This document shows positions 8,366-16,119 of a stretch of 64,000 nucleotides of DNA, one piece after another. Every line of letters starts with the position of its first letter. Within the stretch, counting starts at the first letter, position 1. The translations under genes and the position numbers were made by a program. This DNA comes from Arthrobacter sp. B3I4 (lineage in GTDB: Bacteria; Actinomycetota; Actinomycetes; Actinomycetales; Micrococcaceae): contig NZ_JAUSYK010000001.1 of NCBI RefSeq assembly GCF_030816855.1, forward strand, positions 1,984,001 to 2,048,000. Direction: 5' to 3'. The notes under the pieces were generated by a model. The model had not been told where the DNA came from and searched no databases. It saw only the letters and a list, made by a program, of their open reading frames with translations.

Positions 8366-10165
8366 GTGACAGAGACACTCTTCGGCGGACCCGTGCTGCC
8401 CCCCGCTTATCCCGAGCGGGCAGCCTGGGGAACCGCCCCGAAGCTCCGCGCCTGGCAGCAGGAAGCACTGGACAGCTATTTCAGCAGGCACCCCAAGGAT
8501 TTCCTTGCGGTCGCCACCCCCGGCGCGGGCAAGACGACCTTCGCGCTCCGGGTCGCGTCCATGCTGATCGAGGCAGGCGCAGTGAACCGGGTGACCATCG
8601 TTGCGCCCACCGACCACCTCAAACGCCAGTGGGCCGACGCCGCGGCGAAGGTCGGCATCGCCATTGACCCGAACTTCAAGAACGCCGACGGCCAGCACGG
8701 CCGCGGCTTCATCGGCGTCGCCGTCACCTATGCGCAGGTCGCCAGCAAACCGATGCTGCACCGGGCGAAGACCGAAGCGGCACGCACGCTGGTCATCCTC
8801 GATGAGATCCACCACGGCGGCGAGGCGCTGTCCTGGGGCGACGGGCTGCGCGAGGCCTTCGAACCCGCCGCCCGCCGCCTCTCGCTGACGGGCACCCCGT
8901 TCCGGTCCGACACCTCGCCGATTCCGTTCGTCGAGTATGCCGAGGACCGGGACGGCATCCGCCGCTCCAAGGCCGACTATACCTACGGCTACGGCAAGGC
9001 CCTGCGTGACCATGTGGTCCGCCCAGTGATGTTTATGGCCTACTCCGGGCAGATGCGCTGGCGCACGAGTGCCGGCGATGAGATGGCCGCCTCGCTCGGC
9101 GAAGCCGCCGTCACCAAGGACGTCACCTCCCAGGCCTGGCGCACCGCGTTGAACCCAGCGGGCGAGTGGATCCCTGCCGTGCTGGCCGGAGCGGACAAGC
9201 GGCTCAGTGAGGTGCGGCGGACCGTGCCGGACGCCGGGGGACTGGTCATCGCCACCGACCACGACGACGCGCGGGCCTACGCCGGGCAGCTGAAGCGGAT
9301 CACCGGCGAGTCACCCACCGTCATCCTCTCCGACGATGCGAAGGCCTCGAACAAGATCGAGGAGTTCTCCGCCGGCGACAAACGCTGGATGGTCGCGGTG
9401 CGGATGGTCTCCGAAGGCGTGGACGTTCCGCGGCTCTCAGTCGGCGTCTACGCGACCTCCACCTCCACGCCGTTGTTCTTCGCCCAGGCGGTGGGCCGCT
9501 TCGTGCGTGCCCGCAAGCGCGGCGAAACGGCGTCGGTGTTCCTGCCCTCCGTGCCGCAGCTGATGGCACTGGCGAACTCCATGGAGGCCGAGCGGGACCA
9601 CGCGCTGGACCGGCCGGAAAAGGAGGACGCCGACGGGCTTTTCAACCCGGAGGATTCGCTGATGGACGAGGCGAACCGGGAGGAAAAGGCCTCGGATACC
9701 CTGATGAAGGGCAAGTTCGAGGCGCTGGATTCGCAGGCGTCCTTTGACCGGGTGCTGTTCGACGGCGGCGAGTTCGGCACCGGCGGCGAGGTGGGTTCCG
9801 AGGACGAGCTCGACTTCCTCGGCATCCCCGGCCTGCTCGACGCCGAGCAGGTGGGCACCCTGCTGCGCCAGCGCCAGCACGAACAGCTCAACCGCAAGAA
9901 CAAGCGCAGCCCGCAGGGGGACGCTTCGCGGGCCGGAACCGTCGAGGCCGCACCGGCCGTGCCGGACCACCGGATGCTGATGGACCTGCGCACCGAGCTG
10001 GCCAAGAACGTCGCGGCCTGGTCCGCGCGGACCGGCACCCCGCACGGTGTCATCCACACCAAGCTGCGGACCGTCTGCGGCGGCCCCGCCGTGGCCCAGG
10101 CCAACGAGGAGCAGTTGCAGACGCGGCTCCGGAAGCTTCAGGACTGGTTTATCGGCCGGAAGTAA
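8366..10165 (+). CDS. DEAD/DEAH-box SF2 helicase
   Basis: A 599-residue superfamily 2 helicase. Motif I is ATPGAGKTTFALRVA at about residues 48-62, motif II is VILDEIHHGG near 145, motif III is LTGTPFRSD, and motif VI is FFAQAVGRFVRARKRG. The DEIH box and overall plan resemble XPB/type III-restriction-type helicases found as single genes in Actinobacteria; the C-terminal 170 residues are charged and not assigned. Start GTG 8366 lies 137 bases after the DUF3039 gene. The role is likely DNA repair or nucleic-acid remodelling, but no partner gene confirms it. The gene ends just before a terminator now split by an IS element. Confidence 0.9.
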   Translation: MTETLFGGPVLPPAYPERAAWGTAPKLRAWQQEALDSYFSRHPKDFLAVATPGAGKTTFALRVASMLIEAGAVNRVTIVAPTDHLKRQWADAAAKVGIAIDPNFKNADGQHGRGFIGVAVTYAQVASKPMLHRAKTEAARTLVILDEIHHGGEALSWGDGLREAFEPAARRLSLTGTPFRSDTSPIPFVEYAEDRDGIRRSKADYTYGYGKALRDHVVRPVMFMAYSGQMRWRTSAGDEMAASLGEAAVTKDVTSQAWRTALNPAGEWIPAVLAGADKRLSEVRRTVPDAGGLVIATDHDDARAYAGQLKRITGESPTVILSDDAKASNKIEEFSAGDKRWMVAVRMVSEGVDVPRLSVGVYATSTSTPLFFAQAVGRFVRARKRGETASVFLPSVPQLMALANSMEAERDHALDRPEKEDADGLFNPEDSLMDEANREEKASDTLMKGKFEALDSQASFDRVLFDGGEFGTGGEVGSEDELDFLGIPGLLDAEQVGTLLRQRQHEQLNRKNKRSPQGDASRAGTVEAAPAVPDHRMLMDLRTELAKNVAAWSARTGTPHGVIHTKLRTVCGGPAVAQANEEQLQTRLRKLQDWFIGRK

Positions 10166-10172
10166 CAGCTAA

Positions 10173-10192
10173 CACGAAAAAGGGACCGGATG
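10173..10192 (+). terminator. Left half of a terminator interrupted by the IS3 element
   Basis: The arm CACGAAAAAGGGACCGG at 10173-10189 is the exact reverse complement of 11632-11648. Between them originally lay the loop ATGA. The whole was a 17-bp-stem, A/T-tailed hairpin able to terminate the helicase on plus and the lipoprotein operon on minus. The ATG at 10190-10192 is the left copy of the target duplication. Confidence 0.85.
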
Positions 10193-10215
10193 TGAACTGC
10201 ACCCCGAAAGTTGGA
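10193..10215 (+). repeat. Left terminal inverted repeat of the IS3 element
   Basis: Begins TGAACTGCACCCCGAAAG and ends GTTGGA. It pairs with 11605-11627 with a single mismatch (A/T at the ninth base). Confidence 0.95.
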
Positions 10216-10256
10216 TTCGAATTTGAGAATCTGACTTTCGGAGGTGCAGTTCCTTT

Positions 10257-10736
10257 ATGGCCCGGTATTCACGACACGGGGATGAGGTCCGCGGCCGTTT
10301 GGCCGAGTTGGTTGACCGGGGGTTCGGGCGCAGGTCGATCGCCAGGGAGCTGGGTCTGCCGGGCACGAGTGTTGAGAAGCTGGTGGGGCAGTATCGTCGT
10401 CAGGGAATCGAAGGGCTGGTTCCGATGGCGACGAAGAAGTTTTATCCCGCTGACCTGAAGCTTGAGGCCGTGCTCGCCTACCTTGGGGGCGCCACCCGGG
10501 AGCAGGTGATGGCACGCTTCGAAATCCGCCACCTCTCCCAGCTTGAGGACTGGCTGCGCCGATACCGGGAAAATGGCGCGGCCGGTCTGCAACCTCGGAA
10601 ACGGGGACGGAAGCCGCGGGCCGCGCCGGCGGAAGAGTCCCTGGAGCAGAAGGTGCGGCGCCTCGAGATGGAGAACGCCACACTAAAAAAATTGCAGGCT
10701 CTGGCGGCGGAGGAACGACGACGCAACTCAAGGTAG
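10257..10736 (+). CDS. IS3-family transposase OrfA
   Basis: A 159-residue DNA-binding part of the transposase. Residues 1-50 hold a helix-turn-helix (GRRSIARELGLPGTSVEKLV). Residues 62-115 hold a second one (LKLEAVLAYLGGATREQVMARFEI). A basic linker KRGRKPRAA is followed by a leucine-zipper-like coiled coil (EESLEQKVRRLEMENATLKKLQAL) used for dimerisation. The frame passes over A7 at 10685-10691, where ribosomes can slip back one base to make the OrfAB transposase. OrfA alone normally regulates transposition. Confidence 0.95.
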   Translation: MARYSRHGDEVRGRLAELVDRGFGRRSIARELGLPGTSVEKLVGQYRRQGIEGLVPMATKKFYPADLKLEAVLAYLGGATREQVMARFEIRHLSQLEDWLRRYRENGAAGLQPRKRGRKPRAAPAEESLEQKVRRLEMENATLKKLQALAAEERRRNSR

Positions 10737-11584
10737 CTGTCGTCGCGTCGCTGGAGCAGCGCTACCCGGCCAAGGACCTGCTCGGCTTCCTGGGTCTGCC
10801 GGCCAGCACCTACTACTACCACCGCTCCCGGGCCGGGAAACCGGACCGCTATGCCCGTGAGAGGGAACTCCTTGCCCGGGTCTTCACCGAGAACCGGAAA
10901 GCCTACGGATACCGCAGGGTCCGCATCGCGCTGGCCCGCGACCACGGCATCCGGCTCAGCGGCAAGACCGTGGCCGCACTGATGCGCCAGGAAGGCTGCA
11001 TCTGCAGAATACGGCGCCGCAAGTACAACTCCCACCGCGGCGAAATCGGACACGTGGCACCCAACAGGCTGGCCCGGGACTTCCAGGCCGATGCCCCGCA
11101 CCTGAAGTGGGTGACAGACGTGACCGAGTTCCGGGTCGCCGACCAGAAGATGTACCTGTCCCCGGTGCTGGACCTGTTCAACGGCGAGATCATCGCCCAC
11201 GCCGTGCGCCCGAGTCCGGCCCTGCCCCTGGTGATGGACATGCTCACCGACGCCTTCAAAGTCCTGAAGCCCGGTGAGCATCCGGTCCTGCACTCGGACC
11301 AGGGCTGGCAATACCAGCACCGATCCTGGGTCAGCGCCCTCCAGGACCGAGGGCTCCACCAGTCCATGTCCCGCAAGGCCAACTGCTACGACAACGCAGC
11401 CATGGAAAGCTTCTTCGGTCACCTCAAGGAAGAGTTCTTCCACCACGACCGCTTCGACACGATCGAACAGTTCGAGCAGGGACTCAGCCAATACATCCAC
11501 TGGTACAACCACACCCGCATCAAGGAAAAACTGAAGGGACTGAGCCCGGTGCAATACCGGACTCAGTCCCTTCACGTAGCCTAG
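10691..11584 (+). CDS. IS3-family transposase OrfB (catalytic, made by -1 frameshift)
   Basis: Read in the -1 frame after slippage at the A7 run; it has no good start codon of its own near the junction. It contains the HTH_21-like region (YYYHRSRAG...YGYRRVRIAL) and an rve integrase core. The DDE triad is visible as KWVTDVTEF (D1), LHSDQGWQYQH (D2) and NCYDNAAMESFFGHLKEEFF (E, 35 residues after D2). All catalytic residues are intact, so the OrfAB fusion (10257 to 11584) should be functional. Confidence 0.92.
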   Translation: MAGSGGGGTTTQLKVAVVASLEQRYPAKDLLGFLGLPASTYYYHRSRAGKPDRYARERELLARVFTENRKAYGYRRVRIALARDHGIRLSGKTVAALMRQEGCICRIRRRKYNSHRGEIGHVAPNRLARDFQADAPHLKWVTDVTEFRVADQKMYLSPVLDLFNGEIIAHAVRPSPALPLVMDMLTDAFKVLKPGEHPVLHSDQGWQYQHRSWVSALQDRGLHQSMSRKANCYDNAAMESFFGHLKEEFFHHDRFDTIEQFEQGLSQYIHWYNHTRIKEKLKGLSPVQYRTQSLHVA

Positions 11585-11604
11585 AAGCACCGTTCAATAA
11601 CGGC

Positions 11605-11627
11605 TCCAACTTTCGGGGAGCAGTTCA
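11605..11627 (+). repeat. Right terminal inverted repeat of the IS3 element
   Basis: Begins TCCAAC and ends GGGGAGCAGTTCA. It pairs with 10193-10215 and is followed by the ATG target duplication. Confidence 0.95.
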
Positions 11628-11648
11628 ATGACCGGTCCCTTTTTCGTG
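11628..11648 (-). terminator. Right half of the interrupted terminator
   Basis: CCGGTCCCTTTTTCGTG at 11632-11648 is the exact partner of 10173-10189. On the minus strand it lies 13 bases after the lipoprotein stop codon, so the IS separated the terminator arms for both flanking genes. Confidence 0.85.
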
Positions 11649-11661
11649 GAGCTCGCCGGCG

Positions 11662-12006
11662 CTACTGGGCGGCACCGCAGGTCTGGGAGAACGTCTGACC
11701 GGCCGCGGTGTACTTGGCCTTCAGGTCCTCGAGCTTGGCCGAGTCCGGGTCCTTCTTGGCGGCCTCGTCGAGGTAGTCAACGATGGACCGCAGCGGATCC
11801 TGCAGCTCGTCGGAGGCGGTCGCCTGGATCGGCCGGATCTGGTTCGCCAGCCGGGTCATGCCGAACTTGTCCGAGCCGGACGTCGGCGACGCGGTGATGG
11901 TCTTGATCCGGGCGCAGGTCTCCTCGCTGGTCATCTTCGGGGCCGAGCAGGCAGCCGCGCCGAGCAGGGTCCCGGCGGCAAGCAGGACGGTCAGGGTCTT
12001 CTTCAT
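11662..12006 (-). CDS. Small putative lipoprotein, 114 aa
   Basis: The N-terminus MKKTLTVLLAAGTLLGAAAC is a lipoprotein signal peptide with Cys20 as the probable lipidated residue. The mature part of about 94 residues is polar and helical, with two further cysteines (ETC near 31 and QTC near the end) that could form a disulfide. No named domain is recognised. Shine-Dalgarno GGAG lies 9 bases before ATG 12006, and TTGACA-like and TAGAAA boxes lie upstream at 12051-12046 and 12030-12025 on the minus strand. It follows pncA by 83 bases in the same direction. It lost its downstream terminator hairpin to the IS3 insertion. Confidence 0.8.
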   Translation of the reverse strand: MKKTLTVLLAAGTLLGAAACSAPKMTSEETCARIKTITASPTSGSDKFGMTRLANQIRPIQATASDELQDPLRSIVDYLDEAAKKDPDSAKLEDLKAKYTAAGQTFSQTCGAAQ

Positions 12007-12089
12007 GGTGGTGTACTCCGGGAATTTCTACGGGTCCAACGTTATTGTCAAGGGTTCCGAGTCTACTGTGCTGTCGGAGGCGGCGGCGC

Positions 12090-12728
12090 TCAGGCGAGAT
12101 CGACGCCGCCGAACTCCATCTCGGCAAAGGCGTCATCAAGGTCCTCGGCGATGCCGACGGTGAGCGCCCGCGGCACGGTGACGGAGTAGCCGGCCTGGAC
12201 CGCATCGAGGGCGGTCGCCTTCACGCAGTGGTCGGTGGCGATCCCCACGACAACCACCTCTTCGACGTCGTGGCTCTGCAGCCAGTCATCCAGGCCGATG
12301 GCGTCTTCGTCCGCCGCGGCGGCGCCGGCCCCGCCGCCCACCGGCAGCGAGCCGGGGGCACGGTCACCGGTGGGAACGGCATCGTCCGGGGCGAGCAGCC
12401 CCTCGAACCCGGAGTAGGCTGCGGTGAACTGGCCCTTGCGGAAGTAGGCCTGGATGTACTCGGTGTCCAGATCCGGGTGGAGTTCGGCTCCGCGGGTGCC
12501 GGCGACGCAGTGCGGCGGCCAGCTGTCGACGAAGTCCGGCTGGTCGGAGAAGTGCCCGCCCGGCTCGATGTGCCAGTCCTGGGTCGCCACGACGTGGTCG
12601 AACTGGCCGTGATGGGCATCAACGTATTCGCTGATTTCGGCTGCGAGGGCCGCTCCGCCCTCCACGGGGAGCGCCCCGCCTTCACAGAAATCGTTCTGCA
12701 CGTCAACAATAATCAGAGCCCGGGACAT
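12090..12728 (-). CDS. pncA: Nicotinamidase
   Basis: Hydrolyses nicotinamide to nicotinate in NAD salvage; cytoplasmic isochorismatase-fold enzyme of 212 residues. The catalytic triad is visible: Asp in ALIIVDVQNDF (residue 9), Lys in FRKGQF (about 115) and Cys in GIATDHCVKATALDA (about 166). Metal-site residues lie in the D-H-E-P-G-G-H segment (WHIEPGGHF). Its ATG directly abuts the TGA of pncB, with the Shine-Dalgarno GAGGAGG inside the pncB 3' end, so the two salvage steps are translationally coupled: pncB first, pncA second. Confidence 0.95.
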   Translation of the reverse strand: MSRALIIVDVQNDFCEGGALPVEGGAALAAEISEYVDAHHGQFDHVVATQDWHIEPGGHFSDQPDFVDSWPPHCVAGTRGAELHPDLDTEYIQAYFRKGQFTAAYSGFEGLLAPDDAVPTGDRAPGSLPVGGGAGAAAADEDAIGLDDWLQSHDVEEVVVVGIATDHCVKATALDAVQAGYSVTVPRALTVGIAEDLDDAFAEMEFGGVDLA

Positions 12729-14057
12729 TCAGTCCTCCTCATAGATGGTGGGGATGGCTGGTTCGCCGCGCTGGAGCCGGTTGACCACGGCCGGGAGTTC
12801 CTTCATGCTGTCCGCGTGCCGCTGCCGGGCACGCACCACACCCTCGGGGCCGGTCCAGCCGGGCAGCAGCTCGCCGTTCTTGATGAACTGCTGCAGCAGC
12901 TGACGGTCGTTGCCGTCGTCGTCCGGGCGGTGTCCGATCCCGATAATCTCCTGGCTGGCAGTGCCGCGCTCGTTGAGCCGCCGAAGCGCGTATTTGCGGC
13001 CGCCCTTGCTGGTTTTGTTCTTGGCCGCCTTGGCGACCGGAACGAAATTGCCGGCGTCGTCCGTGCGGCTGACCAGCTTGTAGACCATGCTGGCCGTGGG
13101 GGCGCCGGAGCCGGTGACCAGGGACGTGCCGACGCCGTAGGAGTCGACCGGGGCGGACTGCAGGGCGGCAATGGCGAACTCGTCCAGGTCCGAGGTCACG
13201 ATGATGCGGGTGTTTTCGTTCCCCAGATCGTCGAGCAACTGCCGGACCCATTGCGCCTGCGCCACCAGGTCGCCGGAGTCCAGGCGCACTGCTCCCAGTT
13301 TGGCGCCGGCCAGCTCGACGGCGGTGCGGACGGCTGCCTCGACGTCGTATGTGTCCACCAGCAGTGCCGTGCCGGCGCCCATCGAGGCGATCTGCGCTTC
13401 GAAGGCCTCGCGTTCGGTGTCATGCAGCAGGGTGAAGGAGTGGGCAGCCGTGCCGACGGTCTTGATGCCGTAACGCCGGCCGGCCTCCAGGTTGGAGGTG
13501 CTGTCGAAGCCGGCGATCACGGCGGCGCGGGCGGCGGCGACGGCGGATTCCTCCTGGGTCCTGCGCGAGCCCATCTCGACGCAGGGCCGGGTGCCCGCCG
13601 CGGTGATCATGCGCGAAGCAGCGGACGCGATGGCGCTGTCGTGGTTGAGGATCGAGAGGATGTACGTCTCGAGGATGCACGCCTCGGCGAAAGTGGACTC
13701 GACGATCAGGATGGGGGAGTTGGGGAAGTAGGCCTCGCCTTCGGCGTAGCCCCAGATGTCACCCGAAAAGGAGAAGTTGGCAAGGTAGTCAAGAGTCTCT
13801 TCGTTGACCACTTTGGTGCGGCGCAGGAAGTCGATCTCTTCCTCGCCGAATCGGAAGTTGGCGATCCCTTCCAGCAGCCGGCCGGTGCCTGCGACGATGC
13901 CGTAGCGCCGGCCGTCCGGCAGCCGCCGGGCGAAGGCCTCGAACACCGACTTGCGGTGGGCTGCGCCGGAGTGCAGGGCAGCCTGCAGCATGGTCAGCTC
14001 GTAGTGGTCGGTGTACAAGGACGTGCGGGGATGGTCCCAGCCGGCTGAGGTGCTCAC
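12729..14057 (-). CDS. pncB: Nicotinate phosphoribosyltransferase
   Basis: Condenses nicotinate with PRPP to nicotinate mononucleotide (Preiss-Handler salvage). A 442-residue protein starting near TSLYTDHYELTMLQAAL, the family N-terminal signature. Other typical stretches are FEAFARRLPDGRRYGIVAGTGRLLEGI, GTAAHSFTLLHDTE (catalytic His loop) and LDSGDLVAQAQWVRQLLD, with a GTSLVTGSGAP phosphate loop. It is divergent from clpS with 94 bases between, the same arrangement as pncB1 (Rv1330c) beside clpS (Rv1331) in M. tuberculosis. Confidence 0.95.
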   Translation of the reverse strand: MSTSAGWDHPRTSLYTDHYELTMLQAALHSGAAHRKSVFEAFARRLPDGRRYGIVAGTGRLLEGIANFRFGEEEIDFLRRTKVVNEETLDYLANFSFSGDIWGYAEGEAYFPNSPILIVESTFAEACILETYILSILNHDSAIASAASRMITAAGTRPCVEMGSRRTQEESAVAAARAAVIAGFDSTSNLEAGRRYGIKTVGTAAHSFTLLHDTEREAFEAQIASMGAGTALLVDTYDVEAAVRTAVELAGAKLGAVRLDSGDLVAQAQWVRQLLDDLGNENTRIIVTSDLDEFAIAALQSAPVDSYGVGTSLVTGSGAPTASMVYKLVSRTDDAGNFVPVAKAAKNKTSKGGRKYALRRLNERGTASQEIIGIGHRPDDDGNDRQLLQQFIKNGELLPGWTGPEGVVRARQRHADSMKELPAVVNRLQRGEPAIPTIYEED

Positions 14058-14151
14058 AAATTCACTCTAATCCCCATCGGCTCCCGCGTCTCGCTTCGCT
14101 TCGCCGTGGGGCCCTCGCCGGTGTGGACCCAGCCCCCCATAGAATGGACAG

Positions 14152-14514
14152 ATGACCCTCAGCGTTGCGCTCGGCCCTGACACCCAGGAGAGCACCCAGA
14201 CCGGAACAGCGGCGTCCACTGACGTCCTGACCGCCCCGGACATTCCCTGGAACCTCGTGATCTGGAATGATCCGGTGAACCTGATGAGCTATGTCAGCTA
14301 CGTGTTCCGCAGCTACTTCGGCTACTCGGAAGCGAAAGCGAACAAGCTGATGCTGGAGGTCCATAAGAAGGGCCGCTCCATCGTCGCGCATGGCAGCAAG
14401 GAGCAGGTGGAGCAGCACGCGGTCGCGATGCACGGTTACGGTCTCTGGGCCACCGTGGAAAAGGCCACCGGCGACTCCGGCGGATCCGGCAAGGGCAAGG
14501 GAAAACGTGGCTAG
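14152..14514 (+). CDS. clpS: ATP-dependent Clp protease adaptor ClpS
   Basis: A 120-residue adaptor that delivers N-degron substrates to ClpC/ClpP. The core is WNLVIWNDPVNLMSYVSYVFRSYFGYSEAKANKLMLEVHKKGRS, with the NDP motif and hydrophobic pocket residues, followed by EQVEQHAVAMHGYGLWATVEKA. The N-terminal 25 residues are a Ser/Thr-rich extension. Its 3' end overlaps the DUF2017 gene by 8 bases, the usual actinobacterial partner, so a joint role in regulated proteolysis is likely. Confidence 0.96.
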   Translation: MTLSVALGPDTQESTQTGTAASTDVLTAPDIPWNLVIWNDPVNLMSYVSYVFRSYFGYSEAKANKLMLEVHKKGRSIVAHGSKEQVEQHAVAMHGYGLWATVEKATGDSGGSGKGKGKRG

Positions 14515-15067
14515 GGCATTCAAGTACGGACTCAAGGGCATCACCGGTTACCTCGAGCCGGCCGAGCGGGAGCTGCTGCGGAACCTCTTTGACGACGTCA
14601 TCTCCATGCTGGAGCCCGAGGAGCGGACCGGGCAGGACCCGCTGGCGGCGCTCGTAGGGCTGGACAGCGAGGCCCGGGAACCATCGGACCGCGCCCTCCG
14701 GCGGCTGCTGCCGAACGTCATGAAGGACGACGACGTCGCGTCCCTGGAGTTCCGCCGCTACACCGAGCGCTCGCTGCGGGAAAGCAAGATCGGGGCGTTG
14801 AAGGCCGCGGCGCTCGGCCTGGACAAGGAGGAACTGGTGCTGACCCCGGCGGACGCCCGGCACTGGTCCACCGCGCTCAACGACGTGCGGCTGGTGCTCG
14901 CGGAGCGCCTCGATATCCGGGACGACGCCGACGCCGAACACGTGCACCGGATGCAGGACTGGTCCCAGGCCGAGGACGTGGAAAGCTACCTGGCCCTGGT
15001 CTACAACTTCACCACCTGGCTGCAGGAATCTCTGGTCCAGGCGATGCTGGCCTCGCTCAAGGCGTAG
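14507..15067 (+). CDS. DUF2017 domain protein
   Basis: A 186-residue cytoplasmic protein starting VARAFKYGLKGITGYLEPAERELLRNLF. GTG 14507 is preceded by AAGGG within clpS. The body is helical, with EPSDRALRRLLPNVMKDDD and SLEFRRYTERSLRESKIGAL, then a C-terminal LVYNFTTWLQESLVQAML. This is the actinobacterial DUF2017 family that sits immediately after clpS (Rv1332 in M. tuberculosis). Function not established; the strict coupling suggests a Clp-related adaptor or regulator. Confidence 0.93.
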   Translation: MARAFKYGLKGITGYLEPAERELLRNLFDDVISMLEPEERTGQDPLAALVGLDSEAREPSDRALRRLLPNVMKDDDVASLEFRRYTERSLRESKIGALKAAALGLDKEELVLTPADARHWSTALNDVRLVLAERLDIRDDADAEHVHRMQDWSQAEDVESYLALVYNFTTWLQESLVQAMLASLKA

Positions 15068-15239
15068 GCGCCCGGCAGGTGACTGCTGGGGCTGGTGTGG
15101 GCGGTGTGAAGGGGACTGGACGTGCGCTTCCTTCCACTCGCCCGCGACAGCGTGTACACGGCCGAAGACGGGTGCAAGACCATCTACGGCAGTCGGCTGG
15201 TCAACGGCACGAGAGCTCACGGGAGCCGCGGAAGGCAGT

Positions 15240-16076
15240 ATGAGCGAAGAACGCAGGCGGGAACTGGGGGAGACGGACGCCCCGGTGGAGCAGGAGCTCA
15301 AAGAATCGTTCGATAAGACGATCGGCGAGGGAGCGGAACGGCTTCACCGGACGATGCGCAACATCCTGGTCACCGGTGTGTTTGGCGGTTTCGAAGTCGG
15401 ACTGGGAATCATGGCCTACCTCGCGGTGATGCACGAGACCGGAAACCATCTGCTGGCCGGGCTGGCCTTCAGCATCGGACTCATCGCCCTCCTCCTCGCG
15501 CACAGTGAGCTGTTCACTGAGAACTTCCTGATGCCGGTGGCCGCCGTCGTGGCGAAGGAAGGCAGCATCGGTCAGCTGGCGCGGCTCTGGGGAGGCACGC
15601 TCGTGGCGAACCTGGCCGGCGGCTGGGTCTTCGTCTGGATCGTGATGCAGGCGTTCCCGGAGTGGTCGGCAGTGGTGAGCGAGAGCGCCCACCACTACGT
15701 CGATGCTCCGTTCTCCCTGCAGACCGTGGCTTTGGCGGTACTCGGCGGCAGCACTATCACCCTGATGAGCCGGATGCAGCAGGGCACCGGCAACGATGTG
15801 GCCCGCATCGTCGCGACCATCATAGGCGGGTTCCTGCTGGCCGGGCTCCAGCTCTTCCACTCGATCCTGGACTCCTTGCTGATCTTCGCGGCCATCCACT
15901 CCGGCGCCGACATCACCTACGGGCAGTGGCTCGGCTGGTTCGGTTACACCCTGCTGTTCAACGTACTCGGCGGCCTGATTTTGGTCACCCTCCTGCGACT
16001 TGTCCGTACGAAGGAACTGATCGAAAAGCGCCGCACCCAGGCGCCGGCCGACCCCGACGCGCCCCACAACGCCTGA
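15240..16076 (+). CDS. Formate/nitrite transporter (FNT) family channel
   Basis: A 278-residue inner-membrane protein. A charged N-terminus of 40 residues (KESFDKTIGEGAERL) precedes about six helices: GFEVGLGIMAYLAVMHETG, LAFSIGLIALLLAHSELFTENF, LWGGTLVANLAGGWVFVWIV, VLGGSTITLMSRMQQG and two more. LAHSELFTENF is the FNT loop signature. Members export or import formate, nitrite, hydrosulfide or lactate; the substrate cannot be set from sequence. It stands alone and breaks the otherwise conserved clpS-to-murI block. Shine-Dalgarno GGAAGG precedes ATG 15240. It is convergent with the next gene. Confidence 0.9.
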   Translation: MSEERRRELGETDAPVEQELKESFDKTIGEGAERLHRTMRNILVTGVFGGFEVGLGIMAYLAVMHETGNHLLAGLAFSIGLIALLLAHSELFTENFLMPVAAVVAKEGSIGQLARLWGGTLVANLAGGWVFVWIVMQAFPEWSAVVSESAHHYVDAPFSLQTVALAVLGGSTITLMSRMQQGTGNDVARIVATIIGGFLLAGLQLFHSILDSLLIFAAIHSGADITYGQWLGWFGYTLLFNVLGGLILVTLLRLVRTKELIEKRRTQAPADPDAPHNA

Positions 16077-16119
16077 GCCGGTTCCCGGAGCTGCCTGACC
16101 GGGGCTGCCGGACGGCCCG

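Larger units (their letters stand above)
10193..11627 (+). mobile_element. IS3-family (IS150-group-like) insertion sequence, 1435 bp
   Basis: A complete element. Terminal inverted repeats are at 10193-10215 and 11605-11627 (23 bp, one mismatch). The 3-bp target duplication ATG is at 10190-10192 and 11628-11630. Inside are orfA and orfB overlapping in -1 phase with an A7 slippery run. Long orfA with two helix-turn-helix-like parts suggests the IS150 group. The element appears intact and potentially active. Its target is the loop of a terminator hairpin. Confidence 0.95.

Noticed and set aside
10691..10736. orfA/orfB frame change considered as a sequencing error
   Set aside because: It is a -1 change at an A7 slippery run, the programmed frameshift of IS3 elements, unlike the +1 C/G-run breaks elsewhere.
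12045..14048. A 667-codon open frame on the plus strand
   Set aside because: It lies opposite pncA and pncB, which have clear family motifs. Its translation is low-complexity and typical of antisense frames in GC-rich DNA.
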